From: a virus
Strand: one strand, 5' to 3'
Length of the DNA: 35,194 nt
IMG/VR virus record: IMGVR_UViG_3300031565_000183
Span: 1-35,194 of that record
This document shows, piece after piece, positions 24,043 to 31,496 of this stretch; position 1 is the stretch's first letter, and every line of letters starts with the position of its first letter. The translations under genes and the position numbers were made by a program. The notes beneath the pieces were generated by a model, which saw only the letters and a list, made by a program, of their open reading frames with translations, was not told the DNA's origin and made no database searches.

Positions 24043-24380
24043 TGAAATATGATGTAATCGAATCCTATGGCATGAGGCGGGTTAAGTTTCTCCCGCCTCA
24101 TTTTTTTGTTTGGAAACTACCTCCAAATACAACTATTAGCTGGAACTATTCCGAAGAATTTAGCAAAGCAAATCCAGATTTTATCGAGAAGGGTAAATAC
24201 AAAAATAAAATAAAAAACCTAATCCATTTTATCGATGAACGTCTTGCTGGTCGATATTATATTAATACTGAGGACAAACCAGATGAATCGGCTAAAGAAG
24301 TAATAATTGGATTCGAAGAGGAAGCTGATCTTACTATGTTTACGTTGTTAACCTCAGTCGATCTTAATAAAGTTTTTTGA
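24042..24380 (+). CDS. Unknown protein containing a terminator in its 5' end
   Basis: A 112-residue open frame that starts on the last base of the VWA stop codon (TAATG). The first 22 codons contain a strong intrinsic terminator (24072-24107), so most VWA transcripts should stop inside it. The remainder (KLPPNTTISWNYSEEF, then LIHFIDERLAGRYYINTED) reads like genuine protein with normal phage codon use. Its 3' end overlaps the ClpP-like gene on the other strand by 17 bases. Expression would require read-through. No family is recognised. Confidence 0.65.
   Translation: MKYDVIESYGMRRVKFLPPHFFVWKLPPNTTISWNYSEEFSKANPDFIEKGKYKNKIKNLIHFIDERLAGRYYINTEDKPDESAKEVIIGFEEEADLTMFTLLTSVDLNKVF
24072..24107 (+). 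terminator. Strong intrinsic terminator inside a coding frame
   Basis: A 10-bp GC-rich stem (arms 24072-24081 and 24092-24101), a 10-base loop and a run of seven T ending at 24107. It lies 30 bases after the VWA stop codon and is the clearest terminator in the window. Confidence 0.9.
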
Positions 24381-24933
24381 TTTTATCCGCGATGTGGTAT
24401 TTCACTGCATCCTTAGCATTCAACCAAACATCATTAGCAGGAAGAAGAATTTTCCGTATTGTTGCCTCTGGCAATCCAGTACAGGCTTTGTAATGCATAA
24501 GCATTCGTTCAGTAGTCATTTCAAATTCTTTTACTGTAGCGAATAGTTCGTGTTCTTTTCCGGACGATCCCCAACTGTATTGGTGAGAAAGAATACTAGT
24601 ATTTGGAGTTATTGTTCTAGTACCTTTTGTTCCAGACATAAACGTTAATAATCCGCAGCTGGCAATCATTCCTATTCCAATTGTTCTTACGGGGATCGCA
24701 CTTCCCTTCATTACATCTATTAGGGCAAATGCACTACCTACTTCTCCGCCTGGACTATTAATAAACAAAGTAATTTCTTCCGGTCGATCTACTTTAGGTA
24801 ATAAATTTTTTTCTAAAATAAATTCTATTACCGGCTTAGTTGATCGATTATTAAAATCATCACAAAAATAAATCATATTATGTTTCCATAATAATTGACC
24901 TGGTTGTGGAAAGTCTGTAGTTGGCTTATTCAT
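24364..24933 (-). CDS. clpP: ClpP-like serine protease
   Basis: A 189-residue ClpP-fold protease. The family order is clear: ITLFINSPGGEVGSAFALID (oxyanion region), GMIASCG with Ser92, ILSHQYSWG with His117, and LPANDVWLNAKDAVKYHIAD with Asp168. The triad is complete. I prefer the ATG at 24933 over the earlier TTG because AGAGAA lies just before it. In phages ClpP-like enzymes can act as head-maturation proteases or alter host proteolysis; no capsid gene is near, so the second is at least as likely. It is the last gene of the minus-strand block. Confidence 0.9.
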   Translation of the reverse strand: MNKPTTDFPQPGQLLWKHNMIYFCDDFNNRSTKPVIEFILEKNLLPKVDRPEEITLFINSPGGEVGSAFALIDVMKGSAIPVRTIGIGMIASCGLLTFMSGTKGTRTITPNTSILSHQYSWGSSGKEHELFATVKEFEMTTERMLMHYKACTGLPEATIRKILLPANDVWLNAKDAVKYHIADKIKKLY

Positions 24934-24965
24934 TATTTTTCTCTGATTCAATAAAATTTTCCATA

Positions 24966-25811
24966 CTAAACCGCCATCGGTGCCACTATTGCTGCATGAG
25001 ATTGGTAGCCATGCAATACAACATCTTTCATTGTAAATGCATCTATATCAATTACATGTGAATTAATCCAAAGAATTGGACTAGGAAATGGATCCCGTAG
25101 CATTTGTGCCTTAGCATGTTCTATATGGTTAACATATAAATGAAGGTCTCCGGAGGTATGAATTAACTCTCCTACCTCCACATTGCACACTCGCGCCAAC
25201 AAGTGGGTAAACAATGCATAGGAAGCAATATTAAATGGCAAGCCTAAAAACGCATCAACCGACCTCTGATACATTTGGCAACTAAGTTTTCCGTTTGCTA
25301 CATAAAATTGTGCAAAACAATGACATGGGGGTAGCGCCATCTGTTCAATCTCACCAGGATTCCATGCGGTAATAATATGGCGCCTGCCGTGGGGATCTTT
25401 TTTAATCCCATCTATTAGATTTTTAAGCTGGTCAACATTCCTACCATCAGCAGCTTTCCACTGTCTCCATTGTACTCCGTACACCCGTCCTAGGTCGCCG
25501 GGAAATTGTGCCCTATCTTGCCAGTACACTGACTCTGCATTAGCGGTCCAAATTGTAGTCTTTTCAGAATCTCTATGACCATGTAAAATTTCTCTAAGTT
25601 TTCGTTCATCTCCGGAACCGGAAATCATCCAAAGCAATTCACTAACTATCGCGTTCCAAGCTAATTTTTTAGTTGTTACCGCTGGGAACCCGTCAGCTAA
25701 ATCAAATCGCATTTGATAGCCAAATACGCTTATGGTGTTAGTGCCCGTCCTATTAGGCGTCTCTACTCCATTGTCTAAAATATGTTGTAAAGTATCTAAA
25801 TATTTTTTCAT
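24966..25811 (-). CDS. thyA: Thymidylate synthase
   Basis: Makes dTMP from dUMP with methylene-tetrahydrofolate. The 281 residues show nearly all ThyA landmarks: RTGTNTISVFGYQMRFDL, DLGRVYGVQWRQW, the nucleophile Cys163 in ALPPCHCFAQFYV, the dUMP-binding segment QRSVDAFLGLPFNIASYA, and DLHLYVNHIEHAKAQ. Asn194 in LPFNIASYA is the residue that selects dUMP; dCMP hydroxymethylases have Asp there, so this is a true thymidylate synthase. A TATAAT-like box lies upstream (25823-25828) without a good -35. FolE on the other strand could support folate supply. Confidence 0.97.
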   Translation of the reverse strand: MKKYLDTLQHILDNGVETPNRTGTNTISVFGYQMRFDLADGFPAVTTKKLAWNAIVSELLWMISGSGDERKLREILHGHRDSEKTTIWTANAESVYWQDRAQFPGDLGRVYGVQWRQWKAADGRNVDQLKNLIDGIKKDPHGRRHIITAWNPGEIEQMALPPCHCFAQFYVANGKLSCQMYQRSVDAFLGLPFNIASYALFTHLLARVCNVEVGELIHTSGDLHLYVNHIEHAKAQMLRDPFPSPILWINSHVIDIDAFTMKDVVLHGYQSHAAIVAPMAV

Positions 25812-25838
25812 ATATGCTCGCTATTATATAGTACTTAT

Positions 25839-26162
25839 CTATTCACGCGGAGTAATAATATTCAACGTATTTTCGTTAATTACTTTAACAACCTTCTCTT
25901 TAACAATGTGAAAATCCACATCCTTAATGATATCTGACATTGAATGTAATTTGTCATTGATCTTTTGTTCGATCTCTAACGGATTGGTGCCAGTTGCTAA
26001 TAGCTGCTGAATATTAATCTCGATACTATGTCCACTAATCAAATTGATAATTACTGTTTCTAATAGTTCTACAGGAATTTCTTTTTTATCTATGTTAGCT
26101 AATATATTATCCCAATCCGTACTTTTTATAGTATCAAACTTGGGTTGTTTTTTGCGCGGCAT
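25839..26162 (-). CDS. Unknown phage protein (107 aa)
   Basis: Basic N-terminus (MPRKKQPKFD) followed by a small alpha/beta region: VELLETVIINLISGHSIEIN, then EQKINDKLHSMSDIIKDVDF. The pattern looks familiar from small proteins of T4-like marine phages, without known role. It overlaps the upstream gene by 29 bases. The following thyA starts 27 bases after its stop. Confidence 0.7.
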   Translation of the reverse strand: MPRKKQPKFDTIKSTDWDNILANIDKKEIPVELLETVIINLISGHSIEINIQQLLATGTNPLEIEQKINDKLHSMSDIIKDVDFHIVKEKVVKVINENTLNIITPRE

Positions 26163-26682
26163 CAGCGTTAGGTTTTAATTGAGCCTGTAATGACTTAGCC
26201 GTATCCATAAGTTGAGTAGCTGCTGCCGTTAATTCTGCAATCTGCTCTTCAACTGTCTTAGGCGTTACATCTGACATTTTGCCTGGATCTCTAAAACCTT
26301 GCGACTCAGCAATCTTAGTAATCTCTGCGGTTTTGCCATCTGCAATTTTGTCGAGTAATTTATTAAGCTCATCTAACCTAATTCTATCTTTACCTGTCGG
26401 AGTAACTATTATCTGAATAGTTGGGACTTTTTTAATAAAGCCTTCACTATGGAGGGCAGTTAATAAATTACGTCCATCATCTGCAACCGTTCTAAACAAC
26501 ACATCATCTAAACTTAATGTCTGTTGTCCAGCATCGCTCTCTAATGCCTTCATTAAAGTATCATGAAATGTCTGTGGTAGACTTTCCGAATATACAATCA
26601 ATGCATTGGTTTCTTCTTTTGGAACGGTTCGTCGAACTATTACTATTTTCTTTTCACCGTGTCTTCCAATATGTTTAATCAT
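26134..26682 (-). CDS. Unknown protein with C-terminal coiled coil (182 aa)
   Basis: Start placed at 26682, where AAGGAAA precedes the ATG; the frame is open upstream through the neighbouring gene. The N-terminal domain (HIGRHGEKKIVIVRRTVPKE) looks like a small alpha/beta fold. The middle holds LDELNKLLDKIADGKTAEIT. The tail (about 140-182) is an Ala/Gln-rich helix likely to form a coiled coil. Size, composition and neighbours suggest a virion-associated or regulatory protein, but nothing proves it. Confidence 0.65.
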   Translation of the reverse strand: MIKHIGRHGEKKIVIVRRTVPKEETNALIVYSESLPQTFHDTLMKALESDAGQQTLSLDDVLFRTVADDGRNLLTALHSEGFIKKVPTIQIIVTPTGKDRIRLDELNKLLDKIADGKTAEITKIAESQGFRDPGKMSDVTPKTVEEQIAELTAAATQLMDTAKSLQAQLKPNADAAQKTTQV

Positions 26683-26695
26683 AAAATTATTTCCT

Positions 26696-27052
26696 TTAGT
26701 TTGGTATTGTTGCTGCTTGTTCAACAGTTTCATTTTCTACTGACTGTTGAGTTCGTGCTTCTAGTGCTGGCTCTGGGAGCGGCTCTGGTGCCGGCTCTGG
26801 ATCTGTTGGCGGCTGTTGTTTTAATTCTGCATTTGGTGCCGGCGTTTGTGATGTAACAAACGCAACCAATTTATTATATGTAGCCCCCACTGCAACCATT
26901 TCTGCTGCTTGAAATGATCCTCGATCTGCACAAGTTTCAATTATTGAAATAATAACCCTAAGATCATTAAGAGTCAACCCCTGAGGCGGTACGCCGGGTT
27001 GAGCTTGTGCTGGTCCAGATTGTGCTGGGGTCTCGTTGCTAATCTCTGTCAT
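26696..27052 (-). CDS. Unknown Pro/Gln-rich small protein (118 aa)
   Basis: A structured core (LTLNDLRVIISIIETCADRG, then AAEMVAVGATYNKLVAFVTS) sits between a Pro/Gln-rich N-terminus and a long Pro/Glu/Ala tail. The helical core with conserved-looking Asp and Cys is typical of small phage proteins of unknown role. GGAGA is a good ribosome site. A perfect TATAAT on this strand (27073-27078) without a clear -35 may give a local transcript start. Confidence 0.65.
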   Translation of the reverse strand: MTEISNETPAQSGPAQAQPGVPPQGLTLNDLRVIISIIETCADRGSFQAAEMVAVGATYNKLVAFVTSQTPAPNAELKQQPPTDPEPAPEPLPEPALEARTQQSVENETVEQAATIPN

Positions 27053-27072
27053 AGTATCTCCAAAGTCTACTA

Positions 27073-27078
27073 ATTATA
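27073..27078 (-). promoter_or_regulatory. Possible -10 box upstream of small-gene trio
   Basis: TATAAT on the minus strand in the 44-base gap between 27053 and 27096, with transcription expected near 27066, ahead of GGAGA and the ATG. The best -35 at 17 bases (TTTAAT) matches only three of six positions. Confidence 0.35.
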
Positions 27079-27096
27079 TATGCTTTTAAAAATCAA

Positions 27097-29139
27097 TTAA
27101 ATTATTTCTTTGTACCCAAGTTTGATAAATTTATCATCTAGCCACGTCCAAGAATAACTCAATTTGAGTTGGTTTAAGTCGCCGTGCACCTCATTAAAAT
27201 ATCCAATTGCATCATCAACGCCGCGCTTAACCCAGTCAGCATTCGCGCCATTTATTCTGTTTTTCCATGTACTCAATCTAAATTCAGTTTGCTTATTTGG
27301 TTGTATTTTTTGATAATACATTAATTTGATGATCTCTCTAAATGCTGTTCTCCAAGCAATAATTGGATCTATATTAAATCGTCCAATTCCAGAAATAATT
27401 GGAAGTACTTCATGTGGTTTTGTTTGTGTAAAATCTAAATCGACTTGATCGGTTTCTAATACTAATTTCTTATTGTAGGCTACTAACGCCATGTGCCCAT
27501 ATACTAATTTATTAACTGGATTAATAGCGGAAAAGATATAATGCTTTGGATTTTCTAGGTAGTCGGGTTGCCAAGACCAATCAAAACCCTTATCTACTTC
27601 CAGCTTGGCGTTAACCCCAAAGAACCATTCAGTTTGGCTTTGCTGAGCTGCTTTCTTTAATGCTTCACTTCTACCGTCGATATTAGAAATACAAGAAACG
27701 TTTCTATTAGAGGTCTTTATTAAATGTGCTAGTAATTCTTCTGCATTAGGTTCATTATTGCTGATATAAATTATATCTAATTCTTGTTCTTTTAATAAGG
27801 TATCAGCTTTAACAATATACGGATAATCATATATGTTCGTAATGTTGTATTTCTTTATTGCTTTAGGGATTAACATTGTACTACCTGCGTCACTTAAAAT
27901 AACAACATTCTTACTATCCCATTCGTTTAAATTTTTAACTATATTATCATAATCTACTTTTAAAGCATGTGGATGAACCACGGCATGATTGTTTGTAATT
28001 GCCAATTCATTAATTGTGGAAACTAAATCATCTTTACCGTGATAAATTAGCACGTTTATTTTATCCTGCACTAACTCTGTTGTAGTTATGTCCTTAACAA
28101 AATTTATGTTTGGTAATTTAAATACGTCATTACACCAACTACTATTCATTAAGTCATATTTGTTTAAGAAACAAGTTTCAGACCAATTATTCCATTGGGA
28201 TCCGAATATATGATTCATATGTTTTTGCCAGGTATCTCCGTGCCAAGTAAAATCAAAATCATCATAACATGTCTCAGAACTAATATACCAAAACTTGTCT
28301 GTAGCTGATTTACTGGCACAACGTCGCATAGTATCTAGCGTCGTATTAATAAATCTAGTTCGTTGTATATACGGAAAACGTTCCTTAAGCATACTAAAAT
28401 GGTATTCATTGCTAGCATTCCCTTTGTCAACATAGAAAATATCCGCTGCATGACTAACTTTAGTTCTCATTATATCTACGTATTTCACCTCTGTTGCACC
28501 AGGCATCACATAACGGGGGCCGCCATCTTTTTGCCATTGCGAACTAAATTGATAAATGTATGGTTGGTCGTCGTATCTAGTTGGTAACCAACTAAAGTCA
28601 AAGTCGTCCGATACTCCGTCGGGAATTTCCCAATTAGTTTTATCTTGTTTTAACCTACACCGAAGTTCATTAATATATTTTCTATTAGTAGCACCCAGTA
28701 CATGATATTCTAATGTTGGCATTACTTCAGCAGGATACCATTGGTTGCCGAACACATAGATATATGGCTCGGGATCATCTAAACTAGGATGCCAACTAAA
28801 ATCGAAACTGTAAGTATCAATATCGTGTAGCACTCGCCAATTGAAAAATGTGGGTGGCGTTCTAACCTCATTCCAAGCAAATACTTCATCTACCTTTTCA
28901 GTCAGGTATAGGTAGACACCTATATCTCTACTCCATTGATCTGAAAATCCATGATTATAGGTACGTTGTGAAACTATAGGCTTCCAATGGAAATCAAAAT
29001 TTTGTAAATCATAATAGCATCTATCAATAATCCAAAATCGTTCTGTTTTACTTTTTTTTGCTGCGTCAGAAATTGAATTTGCCTTTGTTTCAAATTCGAA
29101 TAGATTAGGCTTTTCATTTAGATAAAAAATGTCGTACAT
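27097..29139 (-). CDS. Multi-repeat glycosyltransferase-like phage protein
   Basis: A 680-residue protein built of repeated units. The core 'FWxI...DFDFxWxP...YIYxFxxQW' recurs near residues 36-69, 111-134, 179-202, 283-316 and 505-546. Units including 'DIFY...AAKKSKTERFWIID' and 'DIIYISNNEPNAEELLAHLI' with KKAAQQSQTEWFFGVNAK resemble GT-A nucleotide-sugar-binding folds of a family I recall from marine phages. The last unit continues with NPVNKLVYGHMALVAYNKKL and a C-terminal helical domain. A clear DxD metal motif is not visible. It lies downstream of a sugar-activation pathway, which fits a sugar-transfer role, but catalytic activity is inferred. There is no ribosome site. Confidence 0.7.
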   Translation of the reverse strand: MYDIFYLNEKPNLFEFETKANSISDAAKKSKTERFWIIDRCYYDLQNFDFHWKPIVSQRTYNHGFSDQWSRDIGVYLYLTEKVDEVFAWNEVRTPPTFFNWRVLHDIDTYSFDFSWHPSLDDPEPYIYVFGNQWYPAEVMPTLEYHVLGATNRKYINELRCRLKQDKTNWEIPDGVSDDFDFSWLPTRYDDQPYIYQFSSQWQKDGGPRYVMPGATEVKYVDIMRTKVSHAADIFYVDKGNASNEYHFSMLKERFPYIQRTRFINTTLDTMRRCASKSATDKFWYISSETCYDDFDFTWHGDTWQKHMNHIFGSQWNNWSETCFLNKYDLMNSSWCNDVFKLPNINFVKDITTTELVQDKINVLIYHGKDDLVSTINELAITNNHAVVHPHALKVDYDNIVKNLNEWDSKNVVILSDAGSTMLIPKAIKKYNITNIYDYPYIVKADTLLKEQELDIIYISNNEPNAEELLAHLIKTSNRNVSCISNIDGRSEALKKAAQQSQTEWFFGVNAKLEVDKGFDWSWQPDYLENPKHYIFSAINPVNKLVYGHMALVAYNKKLVLETDQVDLDFTQTKPHEVLPIISGIGRFNIDPIIAWRTAFREIIKLMYYQKIQPNKQTEFRLSTWKNRINGANADWVKRGVDDAIGYFNEVHGDLNQLKLSYSWTWLDDKFIKLGYKEII

Positions 29140-29193
29140 AAATATTATTTACGCTGCATCTAAAACCACATATAAAAATCAATTCGTAGATTA

Positions 29194-29319
29194 TTATCTA
29201 TAAATGAATGGATCACGTTTACGCATCTCTTTAAGACGTTTGCGATACCTAATTTTTCTAGTAATTTTTCCAAATAATCGCTCAACAATGAAATGGCGAA
29301 GTCGTTTCAAAATAATCAT
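29194..29319 (-). CDS. Very small basic phage protein (41 aa)
   Basis: A 41-codon frame starting 2 bases after the aldolase stop codon: MIILKRLRHFIVERLFGKIT, then RKIRYRKRLKEMRKRDPFIY and R. The basic helix and the 'KRDPFIYR' ending match a tiny protein I remember as frequent in marine T4-like phages. It is too short for standard ORF thresholds, but its composition (Arg/Lys with hydrophobic spacing) is unlike random AT-rich DNA. It may bind nucleic acid or membrane. Confidence 0.6.
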   Translation of the reverse strand: MIILKRLRHFIVERLFGKITRKIRYRKRLKEMRKRDPFIYR

Positions 29320-29321
29320 GT

Positions 29322-30335
29322 CTAGATCAATCCTATTCTATATTTATCTAATGCGGCAAACACCACTGGTCGCATTTGCTCAATTATCTTGTTTCCTAAT
29401 ACATCTTGTAGTTCGATACCATATATTGAATTAAAGCAATAGTGACCACTTGCAATAAACTTGGTTTGATCATCAATTACCTCGGGGGTGACCCAACGTT
29501 TCCAATATTCTTTAGATAATACATAGTCCCTAAAATTATTATATATTAATCCTAAATCTTTTCCTAAATCATGAATTATCGATGTTTGAATGCTTCCTAG
29601 TTGTGGGGCTATATTCATGGCATCAATACCATGACGCTTATGCCGTGCTATCTGCTTCTGACTCAGATAATCTGCATTGTGTTCTTTAAATAATAAATTA
29701 TAACTATGAATTAAGTCTGCGGTGCCTCTAGCAATAATTTCATTAAATTGTCCTACCTGAGTATGTTTAGTTAGACTTCCTGTCTGACTAACAAAGAATT
29801 TTACATTAGGTTTAAAGCGCAATGCAAAATCGAGTTGTGCTTTTAAACGGGCTAGACTATCTTCTAAGTCTTCACCTGTATTATCTTCACTACCAAATTC
29901 AATCATAATATTCGGATTTGCTGTCTTAGTAATATTAATTAAAGTGGCAGCTATCCTTTCTTGATGTTCGGCATTAACCTTACTTATATCAATATGAATG
30001 AGGTCGAAACCGTGTTTGATGTCAGCTAAAATAGTCTCAATACAACGATCAGTCGCATATTGTAGAGAGTGATTTTTATCTAAATCACTGAAAAATGGTC
30101 CACAATGGTCACGACATATTAAGACTCGGTCTGGATCATACCATTTATGATTTTTTACATGCGCGGTCAATGAACCAATCGTATACGCATATCCACTATT
30201 CACATCAACTTGATTCCTGCTAGCAATCAACATAATGGGAAAATTGTGAAGATAACTATATTCTAAACACAACTCTACAATACTCGGACTCATTGTGCCA
30301 ACACCTAACTTAAATTTTGCAAATTGCATTAGCAT
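29322..30335 (-). CDS. GatZ/KbaZ-like class II aldolase family protein
   Basis: A 337-residue TIM-barrel protein. LIASRNQVDVNSGYAYT (about 36-52) aligns with the 'EATxNQVNQxGGYTG' signature of tagatose-1,6-bisphosphate aldolase subunit GatZ/KbaZ, and RVLICRDHCGPFF (about 70-82) with the 'LxGDHLGP' strand. IHIDISK (near 114) and IMIEFGSED (near 148) are further barrel strands. Known members act on keto-sugar phosphates or support the catalytic GatY/KbaY subunit; no such partner is in the window. Its neighbours are a KdsC-like phosphatase and a nucleotidyltransferase, so here it may form or cleave a C-C bond in sugar synthesis. It overlaps the phosphatase gene by 26 bases. Confidence 0.8.
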   Translation of the reverse strand: MLMQFAKFKLGVGTMSPSIVELCLEYSYLHNFPIMLIASRNQVDVNSGYAYTIGSLTAHVKNHKWYDPDRVLICRDHCGPFFSDLDKNHSLQYATDRCIETILADIKHGFDLIHIDISKVNAEHQERIAATLINITKTANPNIMIEFGSEDNTGEDLEDSLARLKAQLDFALRFKPNVKFFVSQTGSLTKHTQVGQFNEIIARGTADLIHSYNLLFKEHNADYLSQKQIARHKRHGIDAMNIAPQLGSIQTSIIHDLGKDLGLIYNNFRDYVLSKEYWKRWVTPEVIDDQTKFIASGHYCFNSIYGIELQDVLGNKIIEQMRPVVFAALDKYRIGLI

Positions 30336-30798
30336 TAATTACCGTTTCAATATACAAACATGCATCTAATACTGCCCCGGATCCGGCGGCACTTTCTGTT
30401 ACATAATTAGCAGCAGCTTTTGCTTCTTTTCGAGCACTTATTGGTGCGATTCCTAATTTAACTTTGGCCAATATTGGGGCATCATTATATCCATCCGCGA
30501 TATAAGCAGTAGTATCAAACTCACAATTCTGTTCAAACCAATGCATTCTAGTTTCTTCAGGAACGAGTTGTAATTGTTCTTTATTAAAGTTCCAATCTAC
30601 TACAATCCTAGCATAAGTAATGGGCCAACCAGTTATATCTGCGGTGATAAATGTGATGTCAGTAAGATATTGCTTGATGATCTTGATTCCATCTTTATCA
30701 TGCGGGCCAAATACCTTGAACATTTTACCATGTTTATTGTACAAGATATGCCCGGTATTAAGAACTCCGTCTACATCAATCACTAATTTGTTAATCAT
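30310..30798 (-). CDS. KdsC-like HAD phosphatase
   Basis: A 162-residue HAD enzyme without a cap domain, as in KdsC (KDO-8-phosphate phosphatase), a tetramer. Motif I is VIDVDGVLNTG (D8, D10). The KdsC-like segment KVFGPHDKDGIKIIKQYL is followed by FITADITGWPI (motif II region). Motif III/IV is YIADGYNDAPIL (D102, D106). The tail YVTESAAGSGAVLDACLYI also matches the family. It would dephosphorylate a sugar-acid phosphate made by the neighbouring aldolase. The start overlaps the preceding stop (ATGA). Confidence 0.9.
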   Translation of the reverse strand: MINKLVIDVDGVLNTGHILYNKHGKMFKVFGPHDKDGIKIIKQYLTDITFITADITGWPITYARIVVDWNFNKEQLQLVPEETRMHWFEQNCEFDTTAYIADGYNDAPILAKVKLGIAPISARKEAKAAANYVTESAAGSGAVLDACLYIETVINANAICKI

Positions 30799-31496
30799 AT
30801 AGAATTGATTTCTTCCTGTGTAAGTTTGATGCCAGTAAACAATTCAAATTGATATTTGAACTGATGCCTATAAAATTCTACACCTGCTACATATTTAATA
30901 TTATTTACTTCACACTGTTTTTTTAATTGATTAGACGTGGAAGATATTGCTAAATCTATTACACACGATACATTAGGCAATAATTTAAATGGACTGTCTG
31001 GCACAGAAGTACCAAAACTAGTACAATTAATTACAGTATTAACAATCTTATGGCGGTCCGCCCAATTACCATTAGTTCTACTAAAAACAGTGGCTCGAGA
31101 ACCTAAAAGTTTTTTGAACATCGAACCCATGGCGCCGTCTCCTAAAATTGATATTCCTTCTGTTTCAGAAATACCTTCAATAACACCAATAGCTCCATAG
31201 TAATCGGTGTTGTATCCGATCATCTTATTCTTAATAATCGTAACCGTATTACAACTTTTAAATTTTACAACTAAAGGAAAAACTTCATCTAGATAGTCTA
31301 TAATAGTTTTCTTAAAAGGCATACTAATACTAAAACCATCTATATTGCTATTCTTAACTTCAGCTATACACCCAACTATATCCTCGCATTTTTTAGCCGT
31401 ATAAGTATAAGGCAATCCTTTGAGTTTAAAAAATTTACTGTAATTAGTCTCCCCAAATGTACCAGGATATTGACTTAAACTAATAAAGGTTTTCAT
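30795..31496 (-). CDS. Shikimate dehydrogenase (AroE)-like oxidoreductase
   Basis: A 233-residue two-domain protein. The N-terminal substrate domain ends with GFSISMPFKKTIIDYLDEV (matching 'GxNVTxPxKxxxxxxLD', Lys62) and SCNTVTIIKNKMIGYNTDYYG (matching 'AVNTxxxxxxxxxGxNTDxxG', Asp98). The NAD(P) domain follows with ISILGDGAMGSMF. Both catalytic residues are kept. The 'SLS' serines that hold the shikimate carboxylate are replaced (GTFGETNYSKFF at 12-23), so the substrate probably differs. I chose the ATG at 31496, 17 bases inside the preceding gene; an earlier start at 31547 would lie fully within it. The stop overlaps the phosphatase ATG. Confidence 0.8.
   Translation of the reverse strand: MKTFISLSQYPGTFGETNYSKFFKLKGLPYTYTAKKCEDIVGCIAEVKNSNIDGFSISMPFKKTIIDYLDEVFPLVVKFKSCNTVTIIKNKMIGYNTDYYGAIGVIEGISETEGISILGDGAMGSMFKKLLGSRATVFSRTNGNWADRHKIVNTVINCTSFGTSVPDSPFKLLPNVSCVIDLAISSTSNQLKKQCEVNNIKYVAGVEFYRHQFKYQFELFTGIKLTQEEINSI

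Noticed and set aside
24966-25811. Thymidylate synthase homologue as a dCMP hydroxymethylase
   Set aside because: The base-selecting residue in LPFNIASYA is Asn, as in dUMP-specific enzymes.
25823-25828. TATAAT on the minus strand upstream of thyA as a promoter
   Set aside because: No acceptable -35 at 16-18 bases (TCCGCG at 17), and the gene is likely served by the upstream operon.
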